The notes under the pieces: model-generated
Database searches by the model: none
The model's input: the letters and a program-made list of their open reading frames with translations, nothing else
What the model was told of the DNA's origin: nothing
Position numbers and translations under genes: made by a program
NCBI GenBank assembly: GCA_030430565.1
Contig: JAUIKS010000001.1
Location: forward strand, 248,001-312,000
DNA: 64,000 bases
Source: Polyangia bacterium
GTDB lineage: Bacteria > Myxococcota_A > Polyangia > Nannocystales > Nannocystaceae
Reading direction: 5' to 3'
Shown: positions 53,427 to 63,084 of the stretch, in pieces
How positions within the stretch are numbered: position 1 is the stretch's first letter
Layout: each line of letters opens with the position of its first letter

Positions 53427-54042
53427 GGCGTGCTCCTGTCGTGGAGGTGGGGTGGGGGGAGGCGGCGGGCTCGTGCAGCCGCGCGACCGTCTGTTCGAAG
53501 CGCTTGCGGGCGGCTCGCAGGCGCGAGTACACGGTGTTGAGCTTGACCCCGAGCGCGCGCGCGGCCTCCGGCGCCGTGAAGCCCTCGATCTCGATCAGCG
53601 CGAACACCTGGCGCTTGTCCTCGTCGAGGCTGGCGAGGAAGCGCTGGACGACGCGCGCGGCCTCGTCGCGCTCGTAGGCCGCGTCCGGGCTCGGCGCGGC
53701 GGCTTCGCCGTCGAGCTCACGCGCGGCGCCGAAGCGGGCGTGGCGGGCGTGCATCCGTCGCGCGCGCCGCTGGTGGTGCATGACGACGCGCCGCGTGATC
53801 CCGTAGAGCCACGAGCGCAGCGTCGCGCCGGCGCTCGGGTCAAAGTCGGCGAGCCGGCGGTGCACGACCAGGAACACGTCGTGGACCACGTCGTCGACCT
53901 GCGCGCTCGGGACCCCCAGATGGCGGGCGCTCCGATCGACGAAATCGAGCTGCTCGCGGTAGACCGCGGCGAGCGTGGGCCGCGCGTCGGTTCGCGCGGG
54001 TTCGCGCGGGGTCGCGCGTCTGCGTGGGTGGATCGCGTCCAC
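53407..54042 (-). CDS. ECF-type RNA polymerase sigma factor
   Basis: A 211-residue sigma-70 family protein of the ECF group. Region 2 includes VDDVVHDVFLVVHRRLADFD and LRSWLYGITRRVVMHHQRRA. Region 4 includes LDEDKRQVFALIEIEGFTAP and AARALGVKLNTVYSRLRAAR (HTH). There is no N- or C-terminal extension beyond a short Pro/Thr tail. GTG 54042 sits 6 nt after a putative ECF promoter -10 element that is duplicated upstream of a nearby lipoprotein gene. This suggests autoregulation and a leaderless or nearly leaderless mRNA. The downstream membrane protein is coupled to it. Confidence 0.93.
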   Translation of the reverse strand: MDAIHPRRRATPREPARTDARPTLAAVYREQLDFVDRSARHLGVPSAQVDDVVHDVFLVVHRRLADFDPSAGATLRSWLYGITRRVVMHHQRRARRMHARHARFGAARELDGEAAAPSPDAAYERDEAARVVQRFLASLDEDKRQVFALIEIEGFTAPEAARALGVKLNTVYSRLRAARKRFEQTVARLHEPAASPHPTSTTGARHAPARG

Positions 54043-54048
54043 AGCTCA

Positions 54049-54077
54049 GCATTTCCCGCACGCGGCGAAATCCGTCA
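54049..54077 (-). promoter_or_regulatory. Putative autoregulated ECF promoter
   Basis: Minus strand: TGACGGA (54077-54071) as -35, then GGGAAATGC (54057-54049) as -10. It shares both blocks and the exact spacing with 52517-52545. The -10 ends 6 nt before GTG 54042, so transcription would begin at or next to the start codon. Confidence 0.7.
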
Positions 54078-54118
54078 ACCGAATCTGAGCTCGTCACCGG
54101 GCGCTGAGCGGAGCGCTC

Positions 54119-55339
54119 TCAGTAGGCGTGCAGCAGCACTCGCTCCCAGATGTTGCTGTTGTTGAGCGACTGCGCGGTCCCGCAGCGAAAGCCCTTCGCG
54201 ATCGCGCCCTGGTTGAGGTTCCAGCACAGCCGGCGCGCGCCGTTCTCGGTCTCGACGTCGCAGGGCTCGCGCTGAACCGTGTCGCTGAGCCCCGCGAAGC
54301 CCCAGGACTCGCCGCTGCTGTAGTACCACCGGGCGCCGTTGACCACGTGGGTGTCATCTCCTTCGGTGTGCTCGATGATCGCGTCGCGCGGCCCGTGGGC
54401 GAGGACCTTGTACACGTTGCTGCCCACCGCGCGGCAGGCCAGCATGACGTGCGCGCGCGTGCAGCTCTCCTGCAGCAGCTGCGTGACGGTCTCGGTCTCG
54501 GTCGCGCCGTAGGGCTCGCTCCAGCACGTCTCCCAGCCCTCGAGCAGCCCCTGCGGGACATCTTGTTGAGGGCCGATCGCGGTGTACTTCGGCGGCAGCG
54601 TGCAGTCGTTGGCGCAGCCGTCGTCGGGATCGAAGTTGCCGTCGTCGCACTCCTCCACGCCGGCCCACAGCAGGCCGTCGCCGCACTCCGCGTGCTCGCA
54701 CGCGAGCGTGCAGCTGTCGTTGGGGATCAGGTTGCCGTCGTCGCAGGCCTCGCCGGCGGCGGCGTTGAGGTTGCCGTCGCCGCAGGCCGGCGGCGTGCAG
54801 TCGTCGTCGCAGCTCGCCGCCTCGCCGCCCGCGTCGCAGGCCTCCTTCCCCTGCCAGACGAAGCCGTCACCGCACACCGCCTTGTTGCACTTCGCGGTGC
54901 AGGCGTCGTCGTCGTCGTGATCGCCGTCGTCGCAGTCCTCCCAGGGCTGCAGCAGGCCGTCGCCGCACTCGGCGAGCTCGCAGGCGTTGGTGCAGCCGTC
55001 GAGGTTGTCGTGGTTCTGGTCGTCGCACTCCTCGACGCCGGCCCAGGTCACGCCGTCGCCGCAGCGCGCCGCCTCGCAGGTCGGCAGGCACGCGTCGGTG
55101 TACACCTCGTCCCCGTCGTCGCACTCCTCCGGCCACTCGACGCGGCCGTTGCCGCACCAGGACGTCGCGCCGGATCCGGAGCCGGTCTGCGTGCCCCCGG
55201 GCTCGTCCGTGACGAGGCCGTTGGGGCCCGCCGAGGTGTCGCCGGTGGTCGCGTCGCCGTGCTCGGAGGTCGACGGCGTGATCACCCCGGTCGTGAGATC
55301 GGACGAGGTTACGCTCTCGCTGCCCGTGCACGCGAGCAC
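54119..55339 (-). CDS. Myxobacterial disulfide-repeat lipoprotein (DUF4215-type)
   Basis: At least 406 residues. Six or so repeats of the type CGDG...EECDDGN...DDGC occupy residues 60-250 (CGDGVTWAGVEECDDQNHDN, CGDGLLWAGVEECDDGNFDP). They match the DUF4215/myxo-disulfide repeats of secreted myxobacterial proteins. The C-terminal part (KYTAIGPQQDVPQGLLEGWE onward) is of unknown fold, with ESCTRAHVMLACRAVGSN. In-frame codons upstream of GTG 55339 read as a signal peptide (RRALASALASAVLAC, a lipobox), but no ATG/GTG/TTG opens it; the likely position is ATA at 55405. Only the canonical-start form is annotated here. Confidence 0.8.
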   Translation of the reverse strand: MLACTGSESVTSSDLTTGVITPSTSEHGDATTGDTSAGPNGLVTDEPGGTQTGSGSGATSWCGNGRVEWPEECDDGDEVYTDACLPTCEAARCGDGVTWAGVEECDDQNHDNLDGCTNACELAECGDGLLQPWEDCDDGDHDDDDACTAKCNKAVCGDGFVWQGKEACDAGGEAASCDDDCTPPACGDGNLNAAAGEACDDGNLIPNDSCTLACEHAECGDGLLWAGVEECDDGNFDPDDGCANDCTLPPKYTAIGPQQDVPQGLLEGWETCWSEPYGATETETVTQLLQESCTRAHVMLACRAVGSNVYKVLAHGPRDAIIEHTEGDDTHVVNGARWYYSSGESWGFAGLSDTVQREPCDVETENGARRLCWNLNQGAIAKGFRCGTAQSLNNSNIWERVLLHAY

Positions 55340-55662
55340 GGCCGACGCGAGCGCGGACGCGAGCGCGCGCCGGAGGCCGCGGTGCGCGGCGCGCCGACGC
55401 GCTATCGTGAATATGTCTGACAGGACATGTCTTAAAATACATGTTTGCCATGACGCGTGCGTGCTCGAATCTCGATCGGCCCCGCGCCCCCAGCTCGCGC
55501 GCGCGGCGGGGCGCGTAGCCCACGCGGCGCGCGGGCGCCTTCGCGTCGGCTCGCGCGCCCGCGTCGACGCGCGTCGGGGCGGTCGGCGCCCGCGCGCGCG
55601 TCAGGGCGCCCCGGGCCCCGGGGCTGGTGTTTCGCGCGCGGATCGAGCAGTCTCGGGGCGCG
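55340..55662. other. Divergent intergenic region with GACATGTC palindrome
   Basis: Holds the in-frame signal-peptide codons of the minus-strand disulfide-repeat gene (to about 55405) and the control region of both divergent genes. TGTCTGACA, GACATGTC and ACATGT occur within about 30 bp (55415-55445) in the only AT-rich stretch, a possible operator/promoter. An in-frame GTG at 55627 is an alternative start for the plus-strand gene. Confidence 0.45.
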
Positions 55663-58600
55663 ATGGCGAAGCAGCAGCGGCGGACGAAGCGAGACCTACG
55701 CAGGCAGCTGCGGCGGACGTACCACAGCGCCCGCAACGCGGCACGGATGATCAGCGGCGGTCGCTTCACGCCGCCCTACGAGGCCGCGTACGAGCTCGCG
55801 CTCCACGAGGGCGCGCTGCGCCTGCGCCACTACCCGCAGGAGCCGCCGACCCTGCCGCTGGTGTGCGAGCAGCCGATCTTGCTGGTGCCGCCGCTGATGG
55901 TCACCGCGCAGGTCTACGACATCTCCCCCGAGCTCAGCGCGATCGCCTACCTGCGCGGTCGCGGCTTCGACGTCTGGCTGGTCGACTTCGGCAGCCCCGA
56001 GCGCGAGCGCGGCGGGCTCAAGCGCACGCTCGACGAGCACGTGCTCATGATCGGCCGCGCGCTCGACGAGATCCACGCGCGCACCGGTCAAGACGTGCAC
56101 GTCGCCGGCTACTCGCAGGGCGGCATGTTCGTGTACCAGGCGGCGGCCTACCGCCGCTGCGAGCACGTCGCGTCGATCATCACCTTCGGCAGCCCCGTCG
56201 ACATGCAGAAGAACATCCCCGCGGACATCAACCGCGGGCTGATCTCGAACCTGTCGCAGGGGCTGCGCGTGGCGATGCGCCCGATGGACCTGCTGGGCGG
56301 CGTGCCGGGCTCGCTCTCGAGCCTCGCGTTTAAGCTCATGAGCCCGCGCAAGGAGCTCCAGTACCTGCGCATGATCCTCGGCAACCTCGACGACCGCGAG
56401 CTGCTCGAGCGGCTCGAGCCCACGCGCCGCTTCCTCGGCGGCGAGGGCTTCGTGGCCTGGCCGGGCCCGGCGTTCCAGAGCTTCGTCGACGACGTGATCG
56501 TCCACAACCGGATGCTGACGGGCGGCTTCGTGATCGCCGGGCGCTCGGTCACGCTGGCCGACATCGACGTCCCGGTGCTGTGCTTCGTCGGCGAGCGCGA
56601 CGAGTTCGCGCGGCCGCGCGCGGTCCGGGCGATCGATCGCGCGGCTCCGCGCGCGCCGCTGTACGAGCGCAGCGCCGACGCCGGGCACTTCGGCCTCGTC
56701 GTCGGTGCGCGCGCGCTCGAGACGACCTGGTCGACCGTCACGCGCTGGCTCTTGTGGCGGGCCGAGAAAGCGCCGCGCCCCAGCGAGATCATCGACGTCC
56801 GCGCCGGCGAGCGCGAGCGCCAGTCGCCGGCCCCGCGCCGCGGCGGCGACGACCTCCTGGGCGAGCTGCGCGACGTCGTGTGGGATCAGCTCGGCCTCGG
56901 CCTGCGCGACCTCACCGAGAGCGCCCGCTGGATCCGCTTCCAGGTCCCCCGGCTGCTCTCGCTCGGGCACGTGCTGCTGCGCGGGCGCGTCAGCATCGGC
57001 GCGCTGCTCGAGGACCGCGCGCGCACCCGGCCCGACGACACGCTGTTTCTGTGGAGCGGCCGCGCGTACACCTACGCCGAGGCCGACGCGCGCGTGAACA
57101 AGCTGGCGCGCGCGCTGCTCGCGAGGGGGGTCTGTCCAAAGGGGCACGTCGGTATCCTGATGGACAACCACCCCGACTACCTGACCTCGCTGCTCGCGCT
57201 GAGCCGGATCGGCGCGGTCGCGGTGCTGCTCAACCCGGGCGTGCGCGGCCCCGTGCTCGAGCACGCGCTCAAGGCCGGCAAGGTCGAGCAGCTCGTGACG
57301 ACGCCCGAGCGCGCGTCGGCGGCGGCGGCGGCCGTCGGCGACGGCGCGCGCGCGCGCGTCTTCGTGATCGGCGCGCACACCGAGGAGAGCGCCGCGCTGG
57401 GTCTCGAGTCGCTGCACCAGACGCTCCACGACGATCCGGACCCGGGCCCGCCGACCGCCGCCGGGATCGAGCTCAACGCCGGCCGCGGCGACGACCTCGC
57501 GTGGCTGATGTTCACCTCGGGGACGACCGGCCGACCCAAGGCCGCGAAGCTGACGAACACGCGGGTGCTCGGCGCCGCCACGCTCGCGGCCGCGGGCGCC
57601 GGCATGACCTCGCGCGACACGGTGTACGTCTGCCTGCCGCTGTACCACGCCACCGGCCTCGTGCTCGGCGCGACCGCGGGCTTCATCGCCGGCAGCCGCG
57701 TGGTCCTGGCGCCGCGCTTCTCGGTCTCGCGCTTCTGGGACGACGTGCGCCGCAACGGCGTGACCGTGGTGCTCTACGTCGGCGAGCTGTGCCGCTTCCT
57801 CATCAACACGCCCGAGGCCGCCAACGAGAAGCGTCACACGATCCGCCTGCTGGTCGGCAACGGCATGCGCGCGGACGTCTGGCGCGAGCTCCTGCGGCGC
57901 TTTGGCGGCGTCCGGGTGCTCGAGTTCTACGCCGCGACCGAGGGCAACATCCTGCTCGCCAACCTCACGGGCGAGAAGGTCGGCTCGGTCGGGCGCGTGC
58001 CCTTCGACATCCAGCGCGCCGAGCTGCTGCGCTACGACCACGAGCTGGGCGAGGCCGCGCGCGACGACGACGGCAACGTGATCGTCTGCGACGACGATGA
58101 GCCCGGCATGCTCATCGGCCAGATCCACCCGCTCAACCCGTTCTCGCGCTTCGACGGCTACACCGACGCGCGCGCGACCGGCAAGAAGATCATCCACAAC
58201 GTGTTCACCGTCGGCGACGCCTGGTTCCTCTCGGGCGACATCCTGCGGCGCGACGCCGACGGCGACTTCTGGTTCGTCGACCGCGTCGGCGACACCTTTC
58301 GCTGGCGCGGCGAGAACGTCTCGACCGAGGAGGTCGAGGCCGTGCTGCGGACGGCGCCGGGGATCGAGCAGGCGGCGGTCTACGGGATCAAGATCGAGGG
58401 CGAGGAGGGGCGCGCCGGGATGGCTGCGGTCACGCTGGATCCGGGCGTCGAGACGCTCGACGGCGCGGCGCTCTTCGAGGTCGCCGAGAGCTCGCTCGCG
58501 CCGCTGGCGCGTCCGCTGTTCGTACGCGTCGTCGATCGCTTCGAGACCACCGGGAGCTACAAGGTCGTCAAGCGCGCGCTGCAGGAGCAGGGCGCCTCGC

Positions 58601-58674
58601 TCGAGGCGGCCGGCGCGGGGCGACTGCTCCGCCTCGACGAGCAGGCGCGGCGCTACGCCCCCGTCCGCGAGTGA
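55663..58674 (+). CDS. Alpha/beta hydrolase (PHA synthase-like) fused to acyl-CoA synthetase
   Basis: A 1003-residue two-enzyme fusion. Residues 1-380 resemble the PhaC/PHA-synthase and lipase branch: PILLVPPLMVTAQVYDISPE, lipase box GYSQGG (S151), FVGERDEFARP and DAGHFGLV. The nucleophile is Ser, whereas PHA synthases use Cys, so esterase/lipase chemistry is more likely. Residues 440-1000 are an ANL adenylating enzyme: MFTSGTTGRPKAAK (about 616-629), FYAATEGN (FATP/very-long-chain type), SGDILRRDADGDFWFVDRVG and RWRGENVSTEEVEA. A plausible job is to release a fatty acid and then activate it to acyl-CoA. ATG 55663 is preferred; GTG 55627 is possible. It is convergent with the K+ channel gene. 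Confidence 0.9.
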   Translation: MAKQQRRTKRDLRRQLRRTYHSARNAARMISGGRFTPPYEAAYELALHEGALRLRHYPQEPPTLPLVCEQPILLVPPLMVTAQVYDISPELSAIAYLRGRGFDVWLVDFGSPERERGGLKRTLDEHVLMIGRALDEIHARTGQDVHVAGYSQGGMFVYQAAAYRRCEHVASIITFGSPVDMQKNIPADINRGLISNLSQGLRVAMRPMDLLGGVPGSLSSLAFKLMSPRKELQYLRMILGNLDDRELLERLEPTRRFLGGEGFVAWPGPAFQSFVDDVIVHNRMLTGGFVIAGRSVTLADIDVPVLCFVGERDEFARPRAVRAIDRAAPRAPLYERSADAGHFGLVVGARALETTWSTVTRWLLWRAEKAPRPSEIIDVRAGERERQSPAPRRGGDDLLGELRDVVWDQLGLGLRDLTESARWIRFQVPRLLSLGHVLLRGRVSIGALLEDRARTRPDDTLFLWSGRAYTYAEADARVNKLARALLARGVCPKGHVGILMDNHPDYLTSLLALSRIGAVAVLLNPGVRGPVLEHALKAGKVEQLVTTPERASAAAAAVGDGARARVFVIGAHTEESAALGLESLHQTLHDDPDPGPPTAAGIELNAGRGDDLAWLMFTSGTTGRPKAAKLTNTRVLGAATLAAAGAGMTSRDTVYVCLPLYHATGLVLGATAGFIAGSRVVLAPRFSVSRFWDDVRRNGVTVVLYVGELCRFLINTPEAANEKRHTIRLLVGNGMRADVWRELLRRFGGVRVLEFYAATEGNILLANLTGEKVGSVGRVPFDIQRAELLRYDHELGEAARDDDGNVIVCDDDEPGMLIGQIHPLNPFSRFDGYTDARATGKKIIHNVFTVGDAWFLSGDILRRDADGDFWFVDRVGDTFRWRGENVSTEEVEAVLRTAPGIEQAAVYGIKIEGEEGRAGMAAVTLDPGVETLDGAALFEVAESSLAPLARPLFVRVVDRFETTGSYKVVKRALQEQGASLEAAGAGRLLRLDEQARRYAPVRE

Positions 58675-58677
58675 GCG

Positions 58678-59865
58678 TCAGTCGGGCTTCGTCGTGTCAG
58701 GGCGCAGGTCGAGCAGGGTCTCGTCGGACACGGTGTCCTGCACCAGATGCCGGATGTCCTCGAGCTCGTTGAGCATGCGCTCCTCGAGCGCCAAGATCGC
58801 CCCGCTCGCGTCGTTCTCGCGCACGAGCAGCGAGGTCAGCGTCGCCGTGAAGATGCCGACCACGACCATGCCCGCGATCACGAGCGCGCCCGTCAGCAGC
58901 CGGCCCGTGACCGTCTGCGGGTTGTGGATGTCGCCGAAGCCGCCCGTCACCACGGTCGTGAAGCTCCACCAGAAGCTCTGCCCGACGTCCTCGACGCCCT
59001 CGACGCCCGGCGCGCCCTCGGCCACGTAGATGCCGAGGCCGCCGGCGATCAGGATCGCCAGCAGGATGTTGACCGAGCGCCGCATCATGCCGACGTCGAA
59101 GGCCGCGTTCAGCTTGTCCATGCCGCGCCAGAAGAACAGCACGACGCGGAGGATCCGCGCGAGGCGGACCACGCGGATCATCCGGATCAAGCGGACCAGG
59201 CGGACCGTGCGACCGAGCCGCAGCGTGTGGGCCGAGGGCAGCGGGATCGAGGTGATGAAGTCGATCCAGTGGCGGCGCCAGAACCACCGCTTGGACTCCG
59301 CGAGGCTGTGGCGCCAGAAGAAGTCGCCGAGGAACAGCACGCAGGCGCCGATGTCGATCCAGTCGAGGATGATGGTGAGCTCCCGCGAGGGGTGCACGAT
59401 CATCTCGTAGAGCAGCATGCCGACGACAACCAGGATCAGCACCATGATGATCGCGTCGTAGAGCTTGCGTCGCTCGTGCGAGCCGAGGCGCTCGGCGAGC
59501 GCGTCGTTGAGCTGGCGCTCGTAGCGGGCGTCGGCGACGCGCTTGCGCAGCTCTTGGAGCTCGTCGAAATCGCGGGCTGCCTCGACCGCCTCTAGCCGGA
59601 TCAGCTCGTAGCGCTGCCAGTCGGCCTCGGCGATCGACTCTTTGCCCTTGCGCTCCATCTCCTCGAGCGTCTCGACGATGTGCAGGGACTGCTCCTCGAG
59701 CCGGACCTCGATCGCGCGGAGGCGCTCGAGCGGGAGGTCCGCGAGGCGGCGGTTGATCGTCCTGCTGCGGACGCTCTGGACGCGCTTGGACAGCTGATCC
59801 CGTAGATCTGTGCGCCCGTTGACGTTGTCGATCACGGACTGCGCGATGTTCTCGACGTCCTGCAC
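58678..59865 (-). CDS. Voltage-gated potassium channel-like protein
   Basis: A 395-residue ion-transport protein. Residues 1-130 are a charged, coiled-coil-like cytoplasmic part (LERLRAIEVRLEEQSLHIVE). Six membrane helices follow. S1 includes LYDAIIMVLILVVVGMLLYE. S4 has regularly spaced Arg (GRTVRLVRLIRMIRVVRLAR). The pore loop WWSFTTVVTGGFGDIHN holds the filter TGGFGD (307-312), a variant of TVGYGD that should still select K+. The C-terminus is a short helical tail. The long N-terminal coiled coil is unusual and could control assembly. It is convergent with the hydrolase-ACS gene (3-bp gap). Confidence 0.9.
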   Translation of the reverse strand: MQDVENIAQSVIDNVNGRTDLRDQLSKRVQSVRSRTINRRLADLPLERLRAIEVRLEEQSLHIVETLEEMERKGKESIAEADWQRYELIRLEAVEAARDFDELQELRKRVADARYERQLNDALAERLGSHERRKLYDAIIMVLILVVVGMLLYEMIVHPSRELTIILDWIDIGACVLFLGDFFWRHSLAESKRWFWRRHWIDFITSIPLPSAHTLRLGRTVRLVRLIRMIRVVRLARILRVVLFFWRGMDKLNAAFDVGMMRRSVNILLAILIAGGLGIYVAEGAPGVEGVEDVGQSFWWSFTTVVTGGFGDIHNPQTVTGRLLTGALVIAGMVVVGIFTATLTSLLVRENDASGAILALEERMLNELEDIRHLVQDTVSDETLLDLRPDTTKPD

Positions 59866-60060
59866 CGGAGGCTGCGGAGGGTAGCAGGAACCCCCGTTTG
59901 AGGGCAGGGGCAGGCGCGGGCGCGCGCGGTCAGCGTGGTCCCTGGATCACGCGCGTGGAAAATTCCCAAAACTCGGCTCGACGCGGGCGATGACCGGCTC
60001 GCGTCGCGTCTTCGGCCTGCTTCGCCAACGGCTGCGGCTCAGCGGCCGGCGGCGGGGAGC

Positions 60061-60423
60061 TCAGCGCGCCGCGAGGGCCCGTCGCGCGTCGCGGAAGCGC
60101 GCTCGGAGATCGGTCAGGCGCAGCTCCTCGAGCGCGTCGGGCATGTCGGCGTCGAGCGAGGTGAACCGGAGCTCGACGCGCTCGCCCTCGCAGCGCTGCA
60201 CGATCCCGGTCGCGCGCAGCGGGAGGTGACCGGCGAAGCGGAAGAACACGCTGAGCGCGTCGCCGGGCGCGACGGGCGAGGTGAGCTCGCCCGAGAGCGT
60301 CGCGCGCTGAAGCGAGATCTGCTCGACGTTCAGCCGCCCCAGATCGCGGCGTCCGCGAAGCGCGAGCGCGCACGGGCGCAGAGATCCGGAGGGGCGAGTT
60401 CGAGAGCGATCGATCCGCAACAT
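60061..60423 (-). CDS. PilZ-domain-like protein
   Basis: A 120-residue single-domain protein. An Arg-rich start (MLRIDRSRTRPSG) is followed by LGRLNVEQISLQRATLSGEL and FRFAGHLPLRATGIVQRCEG, then RVELRFTSLD, matching the PilZ barrel layout (RxxxR, then a DxSxxG-like turn and a final strand). The second motif (NVEQISLQR) is diverged, so c-di-GMP binding is uncertain. There is no signal peptide. It is flanked by 195 bp before the K+ channel gene and about 300 bp before the acidic lipoprotein gene. Confidence 0.68.
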   Translation of the reverse strand: MLRIDRSRTRPSGSLRPCALALRGRRDLGRLNVEQISLQRATLSGELTSPVAPGDALSVFFRFAGHLPLRATGIVQRCEGERVELRFTSLDADMPDALEELRLTDLRARFRDARRALAAR

Positions 60424-60729
60424 GCTCTAAAAGTCAGCAAGACCCGTGCCACGCGCGCGCGCTCGCAACGTCGCGGGATCGCGTGCTGCCTCCAGGGCGT
60501 CCGCGTCGCGGCCGCGTCGAGCGTGTCGCGGCGGCCCGTCGCCTCGTCTCATAAAACCATCCGTAGCGGGTTCTAGGGGGCGCTAGGAGGTACTCCAGCC
60601 GGTCGCGCAGGGCATTGCTGGGGCGCACGCGCGTACGCGGGCCCAGCTCACATCCGTTTACTGGCGCGCGGACGAGGTCCGGCTCCGAGCGCGACGCGAT
60701 CGGAGCCGGAGCAGGGCGGCCGTCGGGGG
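60424..60729. other. Intergenic region with terminator hairpin
   Basis: 306 bp between two minus-strand genes. It contains the hairpin at 60678-60710 and the promoter region of the PilZ-like gene, near the AT-richer TCATAAAACC at about 60551. No protein-coding signal that I trust. Confidence 0.45.
60678..60710 (-). terminator. Hairpin downstream of the acidic lipoprotein gene
   Basis: TCCGGCTCCGA, 11-nt loop, TCGGAGCCGGA: a perfect 11-bp stem about 20 bp past the stop at 60730 on the minus strand. No T-run follows. Confidence 0.5.
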
Positions 60730-61623
<894 letters not shown>

Positions 61624-61867
61624 CTCGAGGGGTGAAACACCGGGCTCGCGCCGGAGTGTCACCGGCGTCGCGGTTTTTTTGACTCGCTGTCAGATCCAGA
61701 CGCGGCGGTGGTTGCACCAGGCCGCGCGCGGACCCGCGCGCGCGCGCTCGATTCTGCTCGCTGACGCGAGCGCGCCCGACCGACGCGCCCGGTTAACGCC
61801 GTCACGTCGCGCCGCTGATACCGCTGCTGTTACAGTAGTAGGGCTGCGGTGCTAGCGGCTGCCGGAG

Positions 61868-62851
61868 ATGCCGACGAACACGTTCTCGCTGACTGAGCTG
61901 AGCGACTTGCTGTCGACCGCGCTCACGCACATGCAGCGCGTCGAGTTTCTACAGAGCTACTACCCGGGGATCAGCCCCAACGCGATGTCCGGCGGCGGCG
62001 TCGTCAAGGCGCTGCACGAGCACGCGGCGATCGATGACGTGCTGTTCGAAGTGCTCGCGGACGTCTGCGCCGGGCGGGTGCACGAGGTCTTCGAGCTGCA
62101 TCGGGTGTGGAAGGAGCAGGACGTCTTCGGTCACATGAGCCCGCCCGGGACCCGCGTGCGCATGTCGATCCGCGTCGACTCCTCCAACAAAGAGTTCACG
62201 CGCGAGCAGCTCGGCGCGATCACGATGCTGCTCAAGAACATCACCCGCGACTACGCGCTGACCGTCGAGCAGTTCCCGCCGCGCGGCCCGTGGATGCACG
62301 TCACGACCGGCGCCAAGCCGCGCGAGCACCTCAAGCGCATGTTCATGGCCAAGCAGCTGCGCTTCCTCGGCGAGCTGCGCGTGCTCGAGGCGATGATCCC
62401 CGCGGACTCGGTCTACGACTTCGTCCGCCACTCGCCGGCCGCCGGCGGCGCCGACCTGCGCTTCGCCAAGCTGCGCGAGGGATCGCTGGTCGGCATGCGC
62501 GTCGTCTCGGCGAGCCTCGAGCACGCGGACATGCGGCGCGCGATGTGCTTCGGCGTGGCGATGCTCGACAGCTCGCTGCGCTGCGCCTGCATGCGCGGCG
62601 CGGACCTGAGCAAGGCCAAGCTGCGCGACTCGGACCTCTCGGGCGCGGATCTGCTGATGGCGGATCTCGCGAGCGCCGACCTGAGCGGCTCGAAGCTGCG
62701 GATGGCGAACCTGGCCCGCGCGAACCTGCGCGACGTGTCGCTAGAGGACGTCGCGCTCGAGGGGGCGCACTTCCACGAGACGCAGGTCAGCGAGGAGGCG
62801 GCCGAGCAGCTCACGCGCCGTCAGCTCAAGGGCTCGATCATCGTCGACTAG
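61868..62851 (+). CDS. Pentapeptide-repeat protein with possible effector-associated N-terminal domain
   Basis: A 327-residue protein. Residues 1-75 are a compact helical domain (LSDLLSTALTHMQRVEFLQS, VVKALHEHAAIDDVLFEVLA), of size and pattern like bacterial effector-associated (EAD1-type) adaptor domains. Residues 80-185 are an unknown alpha/beta segment (RVRMSIRVDSSNKEFTREQL). Residues of about 190-305 are pentapeptide repeats (ADLRFAKLREGSLVG, ADLSKAKLRDSDLSGADLLM, ADLASADLSGSKLRMANLAR), forming a quadrilateral beta-helix. There is no signal peptide. ATG 61868 has GGAG directly adjacent, which is tight. Adaptor plus beta-helix suggests a protein-interaction or conflict-system component (inference). 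Confidence 0.72.
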   Translation: MPTNTFSLTELSDLLSTALTHMQRVEFLQSYYPGISPNAMSGGGVVKALHEHAAIDDVLFEVLADVCAGRVHEVFELHRVWKEQDVFGHMSPPGTRVRMSIRVDSSNKEFTREQLGAITMLLKNITRDYALTVEQFPPRGPWMHVTTGAKPREHLKRMFMAKQLRFLGELRVLEAMIPADSVYDFVRHSPAAGGADLRFAKLREGSLVGMRVVSASLEHADMRRAMCFGVAMLDSSLRCACMRGADLSKAKLRDSDLSGADLLMADLASADLSGSKLRMANLARANLRDVSLEDVALEGAHFHETQVSEEAAEQLTRRQLKGSIIVD

Positions 62852-63084
62852 CCGCGGGCGACGAGCGCTGCGCGAGCGGGCCGCGGATCGTTGTCGCCGC
62901 GTGACGCGAGCTGCTGCGCGTCGTCTCGAGAGCTGTCCCATCGACCAGAGTGAAGCCCGCGTCACCGCGATCGGCATGGACGGTCGAGGTCCGGGCGCCA
63001 ACTCCGCATTGACTCTAAACGGGCGCTAAGGCGGTTTTCGCCGGTTGAGTGAGTTTCGCGCGGGAACCGGGCAATATGTAGGAA

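Noticed and set aside
54128..55420. 430-codon plus-strand frame rich in Val/Ala/Arg
   Set aside because: Shadow of the disulfide-repeat lipoprotein gene; repetitive Val-Ala-Leu without domain.
55696..58197. 833-codon minus-strand frame
   Set aside because: Complement of the hydrolase-ACS fusion; His/Arg/Asp-rich with no fold, while the plus strand has intact active-site motifs.
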